Assembly: GCA_022592445.1 (NCBI GenBank) | Contig: JABYQR010000079.1 | Coordinates: forward strand, 62,001-126,000 | DNA from: Cytidiella melzeri | Taxonomy: Eukaryota > Basidiomycota > Agaricomycetes > Polyporales > Irpicaceae | Direction of reading: 5' to 3' | DNA: 64,000 nucleotides | Part shown: positions 45,568-55,739 of the stretch, one piece after another | Numbering within the stretch: position 1 is the first letter of the stretch | Layout of the letters: each line of letters opens with the position of its first letter | Notes under the pieces: model-generated | Databases searched by the model: none | The model's input: the letters and a program-made list of their open reading frames with translations, nothing else | Told to the model about the DNA's origin: nothing | Program-made: the position numbers and the translations under genes

Positions 45568-48380
45568 ATGATGCTGTCGCGACAAAATTCTTGGTCCGAA
45601 GGTTCCCACGCTCCGCGTGGAACGGCGTTCGAACCTCAACCACCACCACCGCCGCAACTACGCTGCCCTTGTGCGACCACTAGGATATACATACGACACA
45701 TCAACATCATTCGACGACATTTTACGACGAGCGACAGAAATGGCTAAGCATTCCCAACATTCGACGGTTCCCGCCTCAGCACCAACGTCACCTGCAGTCG
45801 TTCGCGGCAAGTCTGACCGTACTCAACCTGCAACACCTCAACGAATTCTTCAGAGGGCGCACCGGCAACTTCAGAGCTCGCCGTATACCCCCGCGGCCTC
45901 GTTTACGTCACCTTATACCCCTCTAAGCTTGCGCTCCTTTTCGACATCCACCGCCTCCTCCTTGGCTACCCCCGCTTCGACAACAGCGAGTAGACGGCTA
46001 AGTCTCTCCCTCTCTCCCGAGGATAGCTTTCATGCAAAAGGAAGAAAAGGCATAGCAGATATAGCAGATAACTGGCGTAATCGCGCGCATGAAAATGGTA
46101 TCAAGGTTGGGGAGGAATCGCGTTTCGCAGATGACGAAGGTGCATATATGCGGTTCTTATGGATTCTCGACGTACTCCTGACTTGATCGTAGATGATGAT
46201 GATGATATCGACTTGGATACCTCAAGCTTTTTCTCCGCAGACAGAGGTATGTCGGTTGTCTGCATCGCACTATTCACAACTAAGCGCCGCTACAGCTTTA
46301 TTACCTGCGCCATTCCTGTCGACTCAGCGCCGCGCACGCGCCTTCACTCAGGCACTTCCGCATGTCCCTGCCTTACCATTGGCGCCGATGTCCAATCCCA
46401 TGCAGATGTCCACTCCCGCGCGTGCCCCTCGTGCCCGACCATTTGCACTCTCCCCCGCATTCCTCAATACTCCTCCGCCAAATCAGGATCTTCTTAAAAA
46501 GTTTCGACTCCGAGGATCAAACACCGATCCTGCTCAAACGCGCCGTAGACCAGCTTTTGGACAGGTTTGTCATTTATTGTAACATGCAAATAATGACTAG
46601 CATCGCTAAGTGTTCTCGTAGGCTTCCGACCTGTGCGACATCGACGAGGACGAATATATGCCATACATTGAAGACTTCTCGTCTCCTGCGGCCATCACTC
46701 ACCTACAATCACAGACCCTTCCGTTGCACTTCCACGATCCTTTCGATTTATCCACTCTTTCCGATGTATATCACGACGCACAATCCCTCCCTGCTTTGCC
46801 CCCTTTTGAATCGCCACGGCCATCGCTGTATTCCACCACGAAGACGTTGCCAGCATGCTCCGTATGCGGCTCCTCTAACGGGTCACTTGCAGTACTCGAT
46901 CCCTGCACTCATCCTCTCTGTTCCGGCTGTTTGACCAGTGCCTTGAACATAGTCGGAGAAAAGGATATGGAATGCGCTGTTTGCAAAGCCAAGGTGCACG
47001 ACTTCAAGCTACAGAAGCTATGTATTCCCAACGTAGAGTCTGCTGCCAAGTTTCAGCACCAGGACATGCACAGCACGTTTGAAAGACCACTCGGGAGCTC
47101 ATCAGAGCCCCTCGATCCTGGGTTTCAAGATTTCATTGACAGAGCTCAGGGCTCGTCAACTCCCGTTCCGCAGGTCAACATTGGTCGAATGGCCCCCGGA
47201 AATGTTCGCCTTGACGAGCGTGCTGTTCTCCGCATTGATAACGTTCCTTGGGTATGTGTTCGCTCTGATATTTATCCACGTGTTTCTTAACGACGATGCG
47301 TAGGATATAACTCCGCCTGCTATATCCGCTTGGCTCAAACACCCGGTGGATCGTGTACATGTTCTCCTTGACCGCAAAGGCAAAACTATGAGCCACGCCT
47401 TTGTGGAAATGGCCAGCTCTGACGCAGCGAAAGCTGCACTTAGGACTTCGCAGAATTCGGTACTTGGGAAGGGTAAACGTGCACGGGGGGTAACCGTCAC
47501 GAGGAGTAATCAAGAAGAGCTCATGCGATCGGTATGGCAGGTCTTACCCCCACACCCGCAGTTCGATTGACGAATGATTCAGTTATTCCCATCTTGGCAA
47601 GGGTCATTTGATGGCGCGAGACCATCCTTGTCTGGCCTCGAGAACGAGCGTGTGATTGCAGCCCTGCAGCATGGATTAATATCCGATGCTGAGCTTCGAT
47701 CGCTCTTGCATCTTATTCGGTCTCCGGACGTAAGTGGCATATCTATGAGAGCAAATCAATGCTAACTTCTTACGTAGAGCCCCTTTTTGAAGGTTCCCTC
47801 CCTCCCATATCATTCCTTGATAAGCATTCTTTCCAAAATCCCCTCTGACGAAGACAGCAAAGTGTTCTGGTCCGGCAACCTCAGAGATATGCTGTACGGT
47901 ATGTCGAAAACGTATTTCCTATAATCCTACCTTGGCTTAGTTTTAACACAGAAATCACACACGCCGCTGTTACTGCCCTCGTGGCTAAGATAGATGGGAA
48001 TCCGTTTTCTGAGTGGACGAGCCTTATGACCCAGGTAGTTCGCGCCGCCATGGACTGTCAAGGTGAGTCCAATTCTGTTGATTGGTTCTGGTAGCTTACA
48101 CGCGGGTTGGATAGCCTTTACTGCAGAGCAGATGAGCAGGCTCTCAGACATTTTGGAGGCAGCGCTTCCGCGTTCCACATCTTCGCCAGTTGGCTCGTGC
48201 AGATCCTCGCGCACCTCTGAGTCTATGTCCATCCCCGTAGCGCCTCTCCAGTCCAGTCGAAAAGGCAATGCCAATGCATCCACACATTCCACGATGTCAT
48301 ACGGAGATCTCGCCAAAGAATTCGGTGTTGACGCCCACGTTGTCGAAGCGCTCATCCAAAGGCTCTCTGTCTTTCCTTAA
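45568..48380 (+). CDS. RING-finger plus RRM protein
   Basis: Possible RNA-binding E3 ligase. From ATG 45740 the model is 45740-46139, 46193-46246, 46296-46407, 46487-46568, 46622-47251, 47304-47531, 47583-47729, 47778-47898, 47952-48062 and 48115-48380, giving 716 residues. Residues are Ser/Pro-rich first. A C3HC4-like RING follows: C-S-V-C, then DPCTHPLCSGCL, then CAVCKAK. An RRM follows (VLRIDNVPWDITPPAISAWL; KGKTMSHAFVEMAS; GKGKRARGVTVTRS). The C-terminal helical part ends ALIQRLSVFP. The 5' end is unsettled: ATGATG at 45568 opens MMLSRQNSWSEGSHAPRGT, a natural start but in another frame from the good sequence after 45650. The third intron has a weak donor (46408); without it the frame breaks near 46500. 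Confidence 0.7.
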
Positions 48381-49187
48381 AACTCTCGCTCAACTCTTAG
48401 AATTACGCAGCCCATAAAGGAGACAATGGACTCACCAGTGGTCTCAGTACTCATTTCATTTGTTTGAAGGTTTTTCTACTCGCGGATCTCTTCCTATTCA
48501 TCCATGTCATGCCTCTCCTCCCCAATCGCTCTCGAAATTGCATATCACGACCGTTGCATCCCCGTAATAAGCTATCTTCCCAGTTTCTCCCAGGATTCCA
48601 TCGCTGTTTATGTGTTCTGTTATTCACATGTAGATTCAATAACTCCTTTTCCCGTGGCTAGTCCCCCGTAACGCCATTGCATCCTGTGGCTCGTTTTATC
48701 CTCAGCATCACTCTGTTCTGTTCTCGCTATGAAGCTTTCATTGTCGCACTTGTTTTGTACTCGCTGTATCACGTCAATAGCAACAGTTTGCGCACCACAT
48801 CCGAAATCGTCGGCAGCTTTTCACGGTTCAAAGTATCTGCAAACTTTAGGAACCGTCTTGGTCAGTGTTTTTCCGCTATTCGAGCTATTGTTCTATAATC
48901 ACATGCATGTTCTGAACAGTTCGTCCAACTTGAACAATCCAATGACCATTATTATCGATGCAGCTGGACGCTGTAAGGCCAGATGTTGTTCACTGTTTTG
49001 ACTGACCGCGGTCTCACTCAAATAAGTTCACGCAAGGAGTAAGTTAGGAATCAGGATCGAACGGTATATTCATCTAATCACGACCTGCGTAATATAGACA
49101 AATGGTGGTAATGTGCCATCCACGACCAGCGCGAAATGAACACAAGCCTGACAACGCTAGCGATGTACAAGCTCATACGCGACAACA
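48381..49187. other. convergent 3' spacer
   Basis: T-rich region between the 3' ends of the RING/RRM gene and the first kinase. A hydrophobic 90-codon plus frame at 48729-49001 has no support as a gene. Confidence 0.45.
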
Positions 49188-50430
49188 TCATACCACGAAT
49201 GCCCTGGCGGATTGCCTGATACGAGGGGCAGGTGGCATAATCTCGTCCTTGATCAACCCCGTGAACGAGGAGACGTCATCCCCAAGCTGCACAGGATACG
49301 AGGCCGGCGTCACAGGTCCTCCACTCGACACAACCGAGCTAACTTTGCTAGCGAAGGTCATGTCGAGCAAGGGTGACTCCGGTAGACTATTGCAACGCGG
49401 TGCAACACGGGGAACATTGACTGGTTCGACACGGACGCCGCAGTACGCAGCAGCATCACGTGCGACCTCCCCGGCACGCGCGAGCTCCTCGTCGTTTAGA
49501 AAAAACGTCGGGAGTGCGATAATCTCCTTGCGGAGCGCATCAAGGGTGATGCGCTCGCTAGGCTCGTACACGAAGATCTTGCGGAACAGGACATTGGCCT
49601 CTTTGGAGATCGGGAGCATCTCCATGAGGTAGTCCTCGTTCAACAAGAAATCACAAAAGCACTCGTCCGAAGTAATGGCTTTTTGCCACGGAGAGCGACT
49701 TGTGACCATGTTGACCAAAATGATGCCCAGAGCCCAGATGTCATTGGTAAGATTGGAATAAGGCAAATAGCCAGCTTCCTTCCCAAGACATTCTGCAGAA
49801 AATCAAGGTTAGCGTCGGTTTTCGGATCTGGTACAATGAACTAAACATACCTGGACTCATGTAAGGCGCACTGCCGCACCCCCACGTCGTACTGACTTGG
49901 CCACTGGTGCACAGGCCAAAGTCAGTGACGTGCACCTGAGAACCATCCTTGGAACAGAGGATGTTCTCAGGCTTGAGGTCACGGTGAAAGACACGCTTTT
50001 CGTGGCAGTAAGCCACGGCGTCCAAAATCTTCAGGAAGACAGACTTGGTCATCTCGTCATTCCTGAAGAACATCTTGTCGACTGATATACGTGCGAACAA
50101 ATCACCACCAGGGCAATAGTTCAACACGATATACACGAACACAGTGTCCTCGAATGCGCAATGCATCGTGACAACGTTGGGATGTTCGCTGACGGCATGA
50201 TGTAGGACAACCTCTCGTCTGACCCGTTGAGCGGCGGAGGCACTAAAACACCTCTTGTCGAGGATTTTAATGGCCACCTCAACGGGGCTGCCAGCAGACG
50301 ACACGGTCTTGAGGTCAAGGGCCTGATAGACGACTCCGTAAGCCCCGGTGCCGAGCACCTGGAGGAGCTGAAACCGGCCGCGGTCAAGAACGCGACCGGC
50401 GAAGTTCATCATTTGGGCGGTGCGAGACAT
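49188..50430 (-). CDS. Ser/Thr protein kinase, fungal Ran1-like group (copy 1)
   Basis: Exons 50430-49851 and 49792-49188 give 394 residues. All catalytic elements are present: GTGAYGVVY glycine loop, VAIKILDK lysine, HRDLKPEN catalytic loop, TDFGLC metal loop, and APYMSPECLG activation-segment end, which is split by the single intron. The late catalytic-domain block LPISKEANVLFRKIFVYEPSERITLDALRKEI is characteristic of the fungal Ran1/Pat1-like, Sks1/Vhs1 group, which act in nutrient and differentiation signalling. The C-terminal tail is short, Ser/Pro-rich and without a domain. It lies 668 bp downstream of its paralogue on the same strand, with the intron at the same codon. Confidence 0.9.
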
Positions 50431-51098
50431 AACGTAAAAATGTTATGAGAAGCGGGAGTGCGGAGAATACGCAGTTGGCAGAGTAAGGATTTCAAGTGAG
50501 ACCTGTCACTTGAAGGTGGTAGTGGAGAGGATAGAAAGATAGAGATTTGGGGACGAACATGGGCAGTATTTATACGTTTTGCGGCCTGGGGGACATACAG
50601 TGCGGAAGATCTATGGGAGGTGTGACGGAATCAAAAAGCGGAGGCTATCATTAGATCAATCGAGGACCTACTGGAGGGCATACGGATACATGGCGGGTGT
50701 GCGGGAGGTTTAGGTTGCGACGATCGGAATGCGGGAGACGGGATCGCCCAATTAGGCAACAGACCGAGGCTTTCTACCCAGTTATTTGCCCCCGATGTCG
50801 ATCACATTTGGTTTGCTAACAGCGGAAGCATTAACTGATCAGTGCAGCGTCGGATGCTAAACTGACATTTCAGACATCGTAGTAGTCAGTCATGGTGAAT
50901 AAGTTCAAAGTAACAAGCGGGTCTTACTTAATAGGGCAAGCCGGACTTTTGTGGCGCGAACCAAATTTGGCTGCAAGCTGAACGGGGCGAATTTCAAAGG
51001 GAATATGATAAAGTAAAATTGAATTCACAGTGACCAGCACTGAATTGGGTAGGGGTATGAAATGTCCATGGTATCAACAACTGAATATATAATCAAGT
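50431..51098 (-). promoter_or_regulatory. promoter region of kinase copy 1
   Basis: Spacer between the two tandem kinases. A TATAAATA box on the minus strand lies at 50567-50574, about 137 bp upstream of the start codon. The rest shows no gene. Confidence 0.55.
50567..50574 (-). promoter_or_regulatory. TATA box of kinase copy 1
   Basis: TATAAATA on the minus strand at a reasonable distance (about 137 bp) from the ATG at 50430. The paralogous kinase has a similar element at a similar distance. Confidence 0.5.
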
Positions 51099-52463
51099 TC
51101 ACCGAGTCCTCTCCGCGCCGAACAACCGCCTGACTGAGTGGGACACCCTGAGCCATGAGCGGTGATGAAGCATGCTCTTGCGTATAGGTTGATCGAAGTT
51201 CGATGTGATCAGAGTAGAGGACGTGCCATTGCGTGGAGCAGCGGCTTTGAGTAAGGGTTGAGATGGTTTAGGCACAGCAGGACGTTCTGCTGGGCCCTGG
51301 ACGACAGGTGATTCGAGCAGAGATGTGCGTGGTGACTCGTCGGCTGGTACCATTCCGTGAACGAATGGCTTGGCCTCCGGAGTGCCTCTACCTGACTTTG
51401 CCCTGCCCTCTTCCAAAGCGGCAAGCGACTGAGTGTGCAGTGGCCTCGAACATACATCCGAATCGTCTGAGTCCGAGTCGGCGAAGGCGATACGACGCAT
51501 CTCATCGAAGTGCGCAGAGATGTATCTCAAACGCTTGCTGCGCTTGATCTCCCTGTCATTCATGAAGAATGTGCCAGCTCTGACAACCATCTCTCTGATA
51601 TCGTCCAGGCTGGGAGCGGTCTCTGTGCACGGGTTGAATATACGCTGGAGGATGTAGTTCGTCTCCTTGGATATCGGCAGCACCTGGCGCAGATAATGAG
51701 GGTGGCGCAAGTGACGAAGATAGTTCGTATCCTTTTCAGATGCGGTGTTCCAGGGCATTCTACCACCGATGACAGTGGCGAAAATGACTCCAAGAGCCCA
51801 GATGTCGTTACGCTCGGCGTCGAAGGACCGGAAATGTCCTTCAGCGTTTTGACATTCTGTTATCAGCAATATTAGCGTTGAACTCTATACACAAACAGCG
51901 TAAAGCTTACCTGGACTTCTGAACTGGGCAGTGCCAACACCAAAGCTCCGACTGTGCCTAGTCCTCGAGGCTAGACCAAAGTCCGAAACGTACACTTCTG
52001 AGGCGTCTTCGCTCACCAGAACGTTGTTCGGCTTCAGATCTCGGTGGTATATGCCTCGAGAATGGCAATACTTGATGGCGTCGATCAACTGAAGGAACGT
52101 AGTCCGGACCAACTCGTCGTCCTTCCAATATTCTCCATTCTTGATCGCCCCCCACATGTCACCACCAGGGTGAAACTCGAGGACGATGTAGAAAAAGGCG
52201 GAATCGTGGAAGACACGGTGGAAGGTGACCACGTTGTCGTGGCCGGAGACGGTATGGTGAAGCACTATCTCTCTGAACTGGGCGTCGGGGTTTTGACCGG
52301 CTTTACGCACAACCTTGATCGCGACCATCTCAGGTGGCGAGGTCGTCAAGTCCAGTGCGTTGTAAACCGTGCCAAAGGTGCCTCGGCCGATTTGACTGAG
52401 GAACTTGATACGCCCTTGGTCGATGGTGAGACCAGACAAGTTGGGCATGGTAACCTTGGGCAT
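51099..52463 (-). CDS. Ser/Thr protein kinase, fungal Ran1-like group (copy 2)
   Basis: Exons 52463-51911 and 51856-51099 give 436 residues. Motifs: GRGTFGTVY, VAIKVVRK, YHRDLKPNNVLV (Asn where most kinases have Glu, a non-catalytic position), SDFGLA, and QFRSPECQN, split by the intron at the same place and phase as in copy 1. The block LPISKETNYILQRIFNPCTE marks the same Ran1-like group. After the kinase domain there is a longer Ser/Pro-rich tail with an acidic spot (FADSDSDDSDVC) that copy 1 lacks, and a basic end (LRVSHSVRRLFGAERTR). The two are clearly tandem duplicates that have diverged. Substrates are unknown. Confidence 0.9.
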
Positions 52464-52813
52464 GATGATGATGATGAAGCGAGTGAAGATAAGCGAATGC
52501 GAGTAGAGTCAAGACTTGAGTAGGCAGAGGGTATGAGAATGATGGAGTCAGATTAAATTGAAGCACCATGTTATATACTTTTTTCCGCTAGGCCCTCGAT
52601 CTGGTCTGTGTCCGCCATCTGGCATTCGAGAGCGGTAGGTCCCGACGACAATTTCCATACCGGGGAAGCCGGCGGGTCGATGAACTGAGCGGGCGTACCA
52701 TATTAGGTATGTCCGCTCAGTCCGACGGCGGGCGTTGTGGGGCTCATGCCCAAACGGATCCAAAAACCAAAAACCAAAAACACACATCTCCTATTTGGGA
52801 ACTTCCGCGATCC
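52464..52813. promoter_or_regulatory. kinase copy 2 promoter and SET/MYND gene 3' flank
   Basis: A 350 bp spacer. On the minus strand TATATAA at 52571-52577 lies about 108 bp upstream of the kinase ATG. A CCAAAAACCAAAAACCAAAAAC tandem stretch occurs near 52760-52782. Confidence 0.5.
52571..52577 (-). promoter_or_regulatory. TATA box of kinase copy 2
   Basis: TATATAA on the minus strand, about 108 bp before the ATG at 52463. Confidence 0.45.
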
Positions 52814-54575
52814 CTACGATCCACGTGCATGCAGTGCATCCCGGATACCCTGCTTCCATATGCCAAGTTCCTTCTCCAACCGGACTAGAGTTTCCCGGAC
52901 CTCCTCACCCATGGACCCACCTTTGTTCACTTTGCCAAACCCGATCGTCAGTTCCTCGTGCGCCTTGAGAAGAGTGTCACGTGACAGCCGCAATCGGTTC
53001 GGCCCCGATGGCGGGTAGCGAAACTCTGCAGGAGGAGGAGAAGAAGAAGAAGGCTGCCGAGGATCGATCTCGTCCACAGCCAGTAGCTTGCCCAACTCTG
53101 CGAGGGCAGCCGCGCGGACTGGATGTGCGTAAGTGAGGATGCTGGATACTCCGGCGCTGTAGCTTGCGGCGGCTTGGATCGTTCGATCGAGGACATCTTG
53201 GGTCAACTCCGGAGAGAACGAGGCCAAGAGCAGCTCTTCGTGTAAACGCGTCAAAGCGAGCAACGGATGGCAGGACGGCGTTAGTTTGGCGGAAGTGAGG
53301 ATAGGGAGCATGTTCGTAGTGAGCTGAAGACTCTTGGCTGGATCTACAGCGCACTCGATGTCATTCACACGACGTCAAAGAAAATAGCTCTATCCACCTT
53401 TAAATTGCAAACCGTTGGCCTTGTCAAGGGCTTCTTGACCAATACGAAGCGCGTCTAGGACGTACTCGGTAGAAGGAACAATCGCGTTGCATTTCGTGCA
53501 ACGCGTCAAGTCATTCTCTGCAATTATGAATTCAGTGTTCTATATATGCATATGGGGCGGAAATGAGTGCGGAACCTTCACTAGCACTTGGGACTGGACA
53601 AGTCCCGCCGCAGGACTTTGGGCACCACATTGATAGGCGCGGATCGGGGTTGTGTAAGGGTTTACTGCATAAGCTGCAATCGCAAAGAAAATGATACGTC
53701 TCGTTCAGGGCTGAACGACGAGCCTCGCGTGGAAGCGTAGTATCCACGTAAGATGTGAGAATCTGGGAAACTTTTTGATCAGTCAACCGTGAGCCTGCTG
53801 TTACCAGCACTTTTTTTCTACGTTACTTCTTCGTCGGGAGCTATTGAGCGTATGGCTACTAGGTTCATCAGAGGCTCTTGAGATTTTATGCTGGCGGATC
53901 GCGGGTAGACCAAGACTGCGTTGGGTTCACAGGAGTGGTTGAGCAATGCAAAGGGGGGAGCAACGCAGACGCCGATGGGATTCAGGGACGGTGTTGTCAG
54001 TGTGAACGTGTTGGTCGTGAACTGTCAAAAAAAAAAAGCAATCAGACGAGTCACAAAAGACTCTACCGTAAGAAAAACGTACTCGAGATATCAGGTCTAC
54101 CAGGTCTCCTGCAGAGAGGAGGCCAAAGGGGGCGAGATCCGAAGGGGAAGTAGCACCAACGTACCGCACAACCGAGTGAGCAAGGTGTGTGTGCGATTCG
54201 AATGTTGAAGCTGGAAGTGAACCTTTATCTGCGAGGAGGGATATCAGAGGAATATACCCCTGCTTTTCGTTGGGACATTGGTGTACTGACGTGATTGTAA
54301 ACTATTCCAATCCTTGACCTTAACAACTTGACATAAGTATTTATGAATATATATATTGGGAGCAACTGGATGCTTACGAATTCACTCTCTGGTCCCAACC
54401 TCTGTCGAGCCCATAAAACGCGCCCGAGACACCTGATTGCGTCACTCGGGATAGAAACTTCAAGTGACGGTGCGGCTGCTTTCCATCTCTGCAGAGCCTC
54501 GCATTCGGGTTTGTGGGATGCCCAATCGTTGTTTTGGCACTCCTAAATTTTTTTAAAAAAATGAGCATGTAAACC

Positions 54576-54608
<33 letters not shown>

Positions 54609-55206
54609 ATCCTGTTGGCCACGCGGGAGGCAAGTAAAAAATTGAGGAAAACAGAAAAAAACATACATACAGCATCGCAGTACCACACCGTCCTGCAACG
54701 AGTACAGCGTTTCAACCCGTCGGCGGCGGTGGCGGGGGCGTTCGATGGTGGTGGAGGTCCGCTACATTGGGAGCAGAACGAGTGTAGAGCTGAAGTCGAC
54801 AGGGCGATCACCCTGGGACGCATAGACGTGATGACAGTTCCTTTTTTTTTAAAAGAAGAGGGGGAGAAAGATGTGAGAGTTGGTGGTTGTACATTCATTA
54901 TGGTCGATATCCAATAAATGGAAAAAAAGAGAGAAAAAAAAACACTGTACCTGGAGAGACAGGGACGTTCGTGAACCCTCCACGCCCAGCGACAGGCGAA
55001 CGGCGTATGTCCACTGAGGTCGAGAAACCTGCAGGTCTCAGGCTATTTTTTTCAGGAGAGAGGGCGGCAGCGGCGCAGTGTTTCGTCTCGGTATCAGCAT
55101 CGTCTCTAGTTTCTGCTGCGTTTGCGTTTGCGCCCGTTTCTCCGTATGAAACGAAAGATTTTGCTTCTTTGCTTTTGCGAGCGGATTTGAGGTTAGCAAA
55201 GGACAT
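52814..55206 (-). CDS. SET and MYND domain (SMYD-like) protein
   Basis: Putative protein lysine methyltransferase. Exons 5' to 3': 55206-54951, 54840-54671, 54542-54378, 54259-54083, 54021-53827, 53762-53576, 53517-53398, 53337-52814, joining in frame to 597 residues. The split SET domain begins around SPVAGRGGFTNVPVSPGTV. The MYND zinc finger follows (CSQC, CTRCRTVWYCDAECQNNDWASHKPEC). The SET core reads FTLTTPSLNPIGVCVAPPFALLNHSCEPNAV, with NHSCEPN at 284-290 as the cofactor-binding signature. Then comes EEILTSYVDTTLPREAR and the post-SET cysteines CDCSLC. The C-terminal half is helical (TPR-like) as in SMYD proteins. The G6 run at 53953-53958 was checked and keeps the frame. The substrate is unknown. 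Confidence 0.88.
54575..54607. repeat. (CAA)11 microsatellite
   Basis: Eleven perfect CAA units inside the third SMYD-like gene intron (54543-54670). It is outside coding sequence, so length changes should be tolerated. Confidence 0.95.
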
Positions 55207-55739
55207 GACTGTGGTTTAGTGTCCTGTCTGTGCAGGTGCAATATTCACTGAGCCGTGAAGTGAAGCTGCTTTTCTAAATGACCGTAGACAGTGTAGCATT
55301 GCGAACAGGCGCTAACTTGAAGGAGAACAATCAATAAGGTGTCAGGGGTTCTGCTAGGCCTACATACAGTAGTATAACATTCGCATATTTGCTCAAAGTC
55401 TTTGAACACGAACACTATTCAGTCCGACTGTCAAGTACCGTACTCTCTTCCGTCAAGAGCATACATCAAACAACCCATATCCGCGAACTCGGAGAACGTC
55501 TCTCTCTATATATATATAACAGGGAATGAACTCATTACCGTTGACACGTTGTTAAGTAAAGCTACAACAATGAAAATTAAAGAAAGAAGTAAAACAAAGG
55601 GGGGGGGGCGGAGTGATGGATGGATTCGAGATTGATTGATTGTCTAATAGGGAGAGCAGTGGAGAGCAGTAGAAACGGTTTCATCTATCTTCACACCTAA
55701 TACCTAAGCAGTACATAAAAAAGAATATTCTTAAACAGT
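55207..55739. other. spacer between SMYD-like gene start and desaturase end
   Basis: Contains the SMYD-like promoter. It has simple sequence (TATATATATATA near 55507-55518, G8 near 55601) but no gene. Confidence 0.45.

Noticed and set aside
46185..46206. GAT repeat as a microsatellite
   Set aside because: It straddles an intron acceptor and mostly encodes the Asp run of the RING/RRM protein, so it is treated as coding.
48729..49001. Small hydrophobic plus-strand protein of 90 codons
   Set aside because: Sits in a T-rich 3' spacer where hydrophobic codons arise by chance; no start context, family or introns.
53953..53958. Suspected one-base frameshift in the SET domain at a G run
   Set aside because: Counting the run gives six bases, which keeps V-A-P-P-F-A-L-L-N-H-S-C in frame; the gene is intact here.
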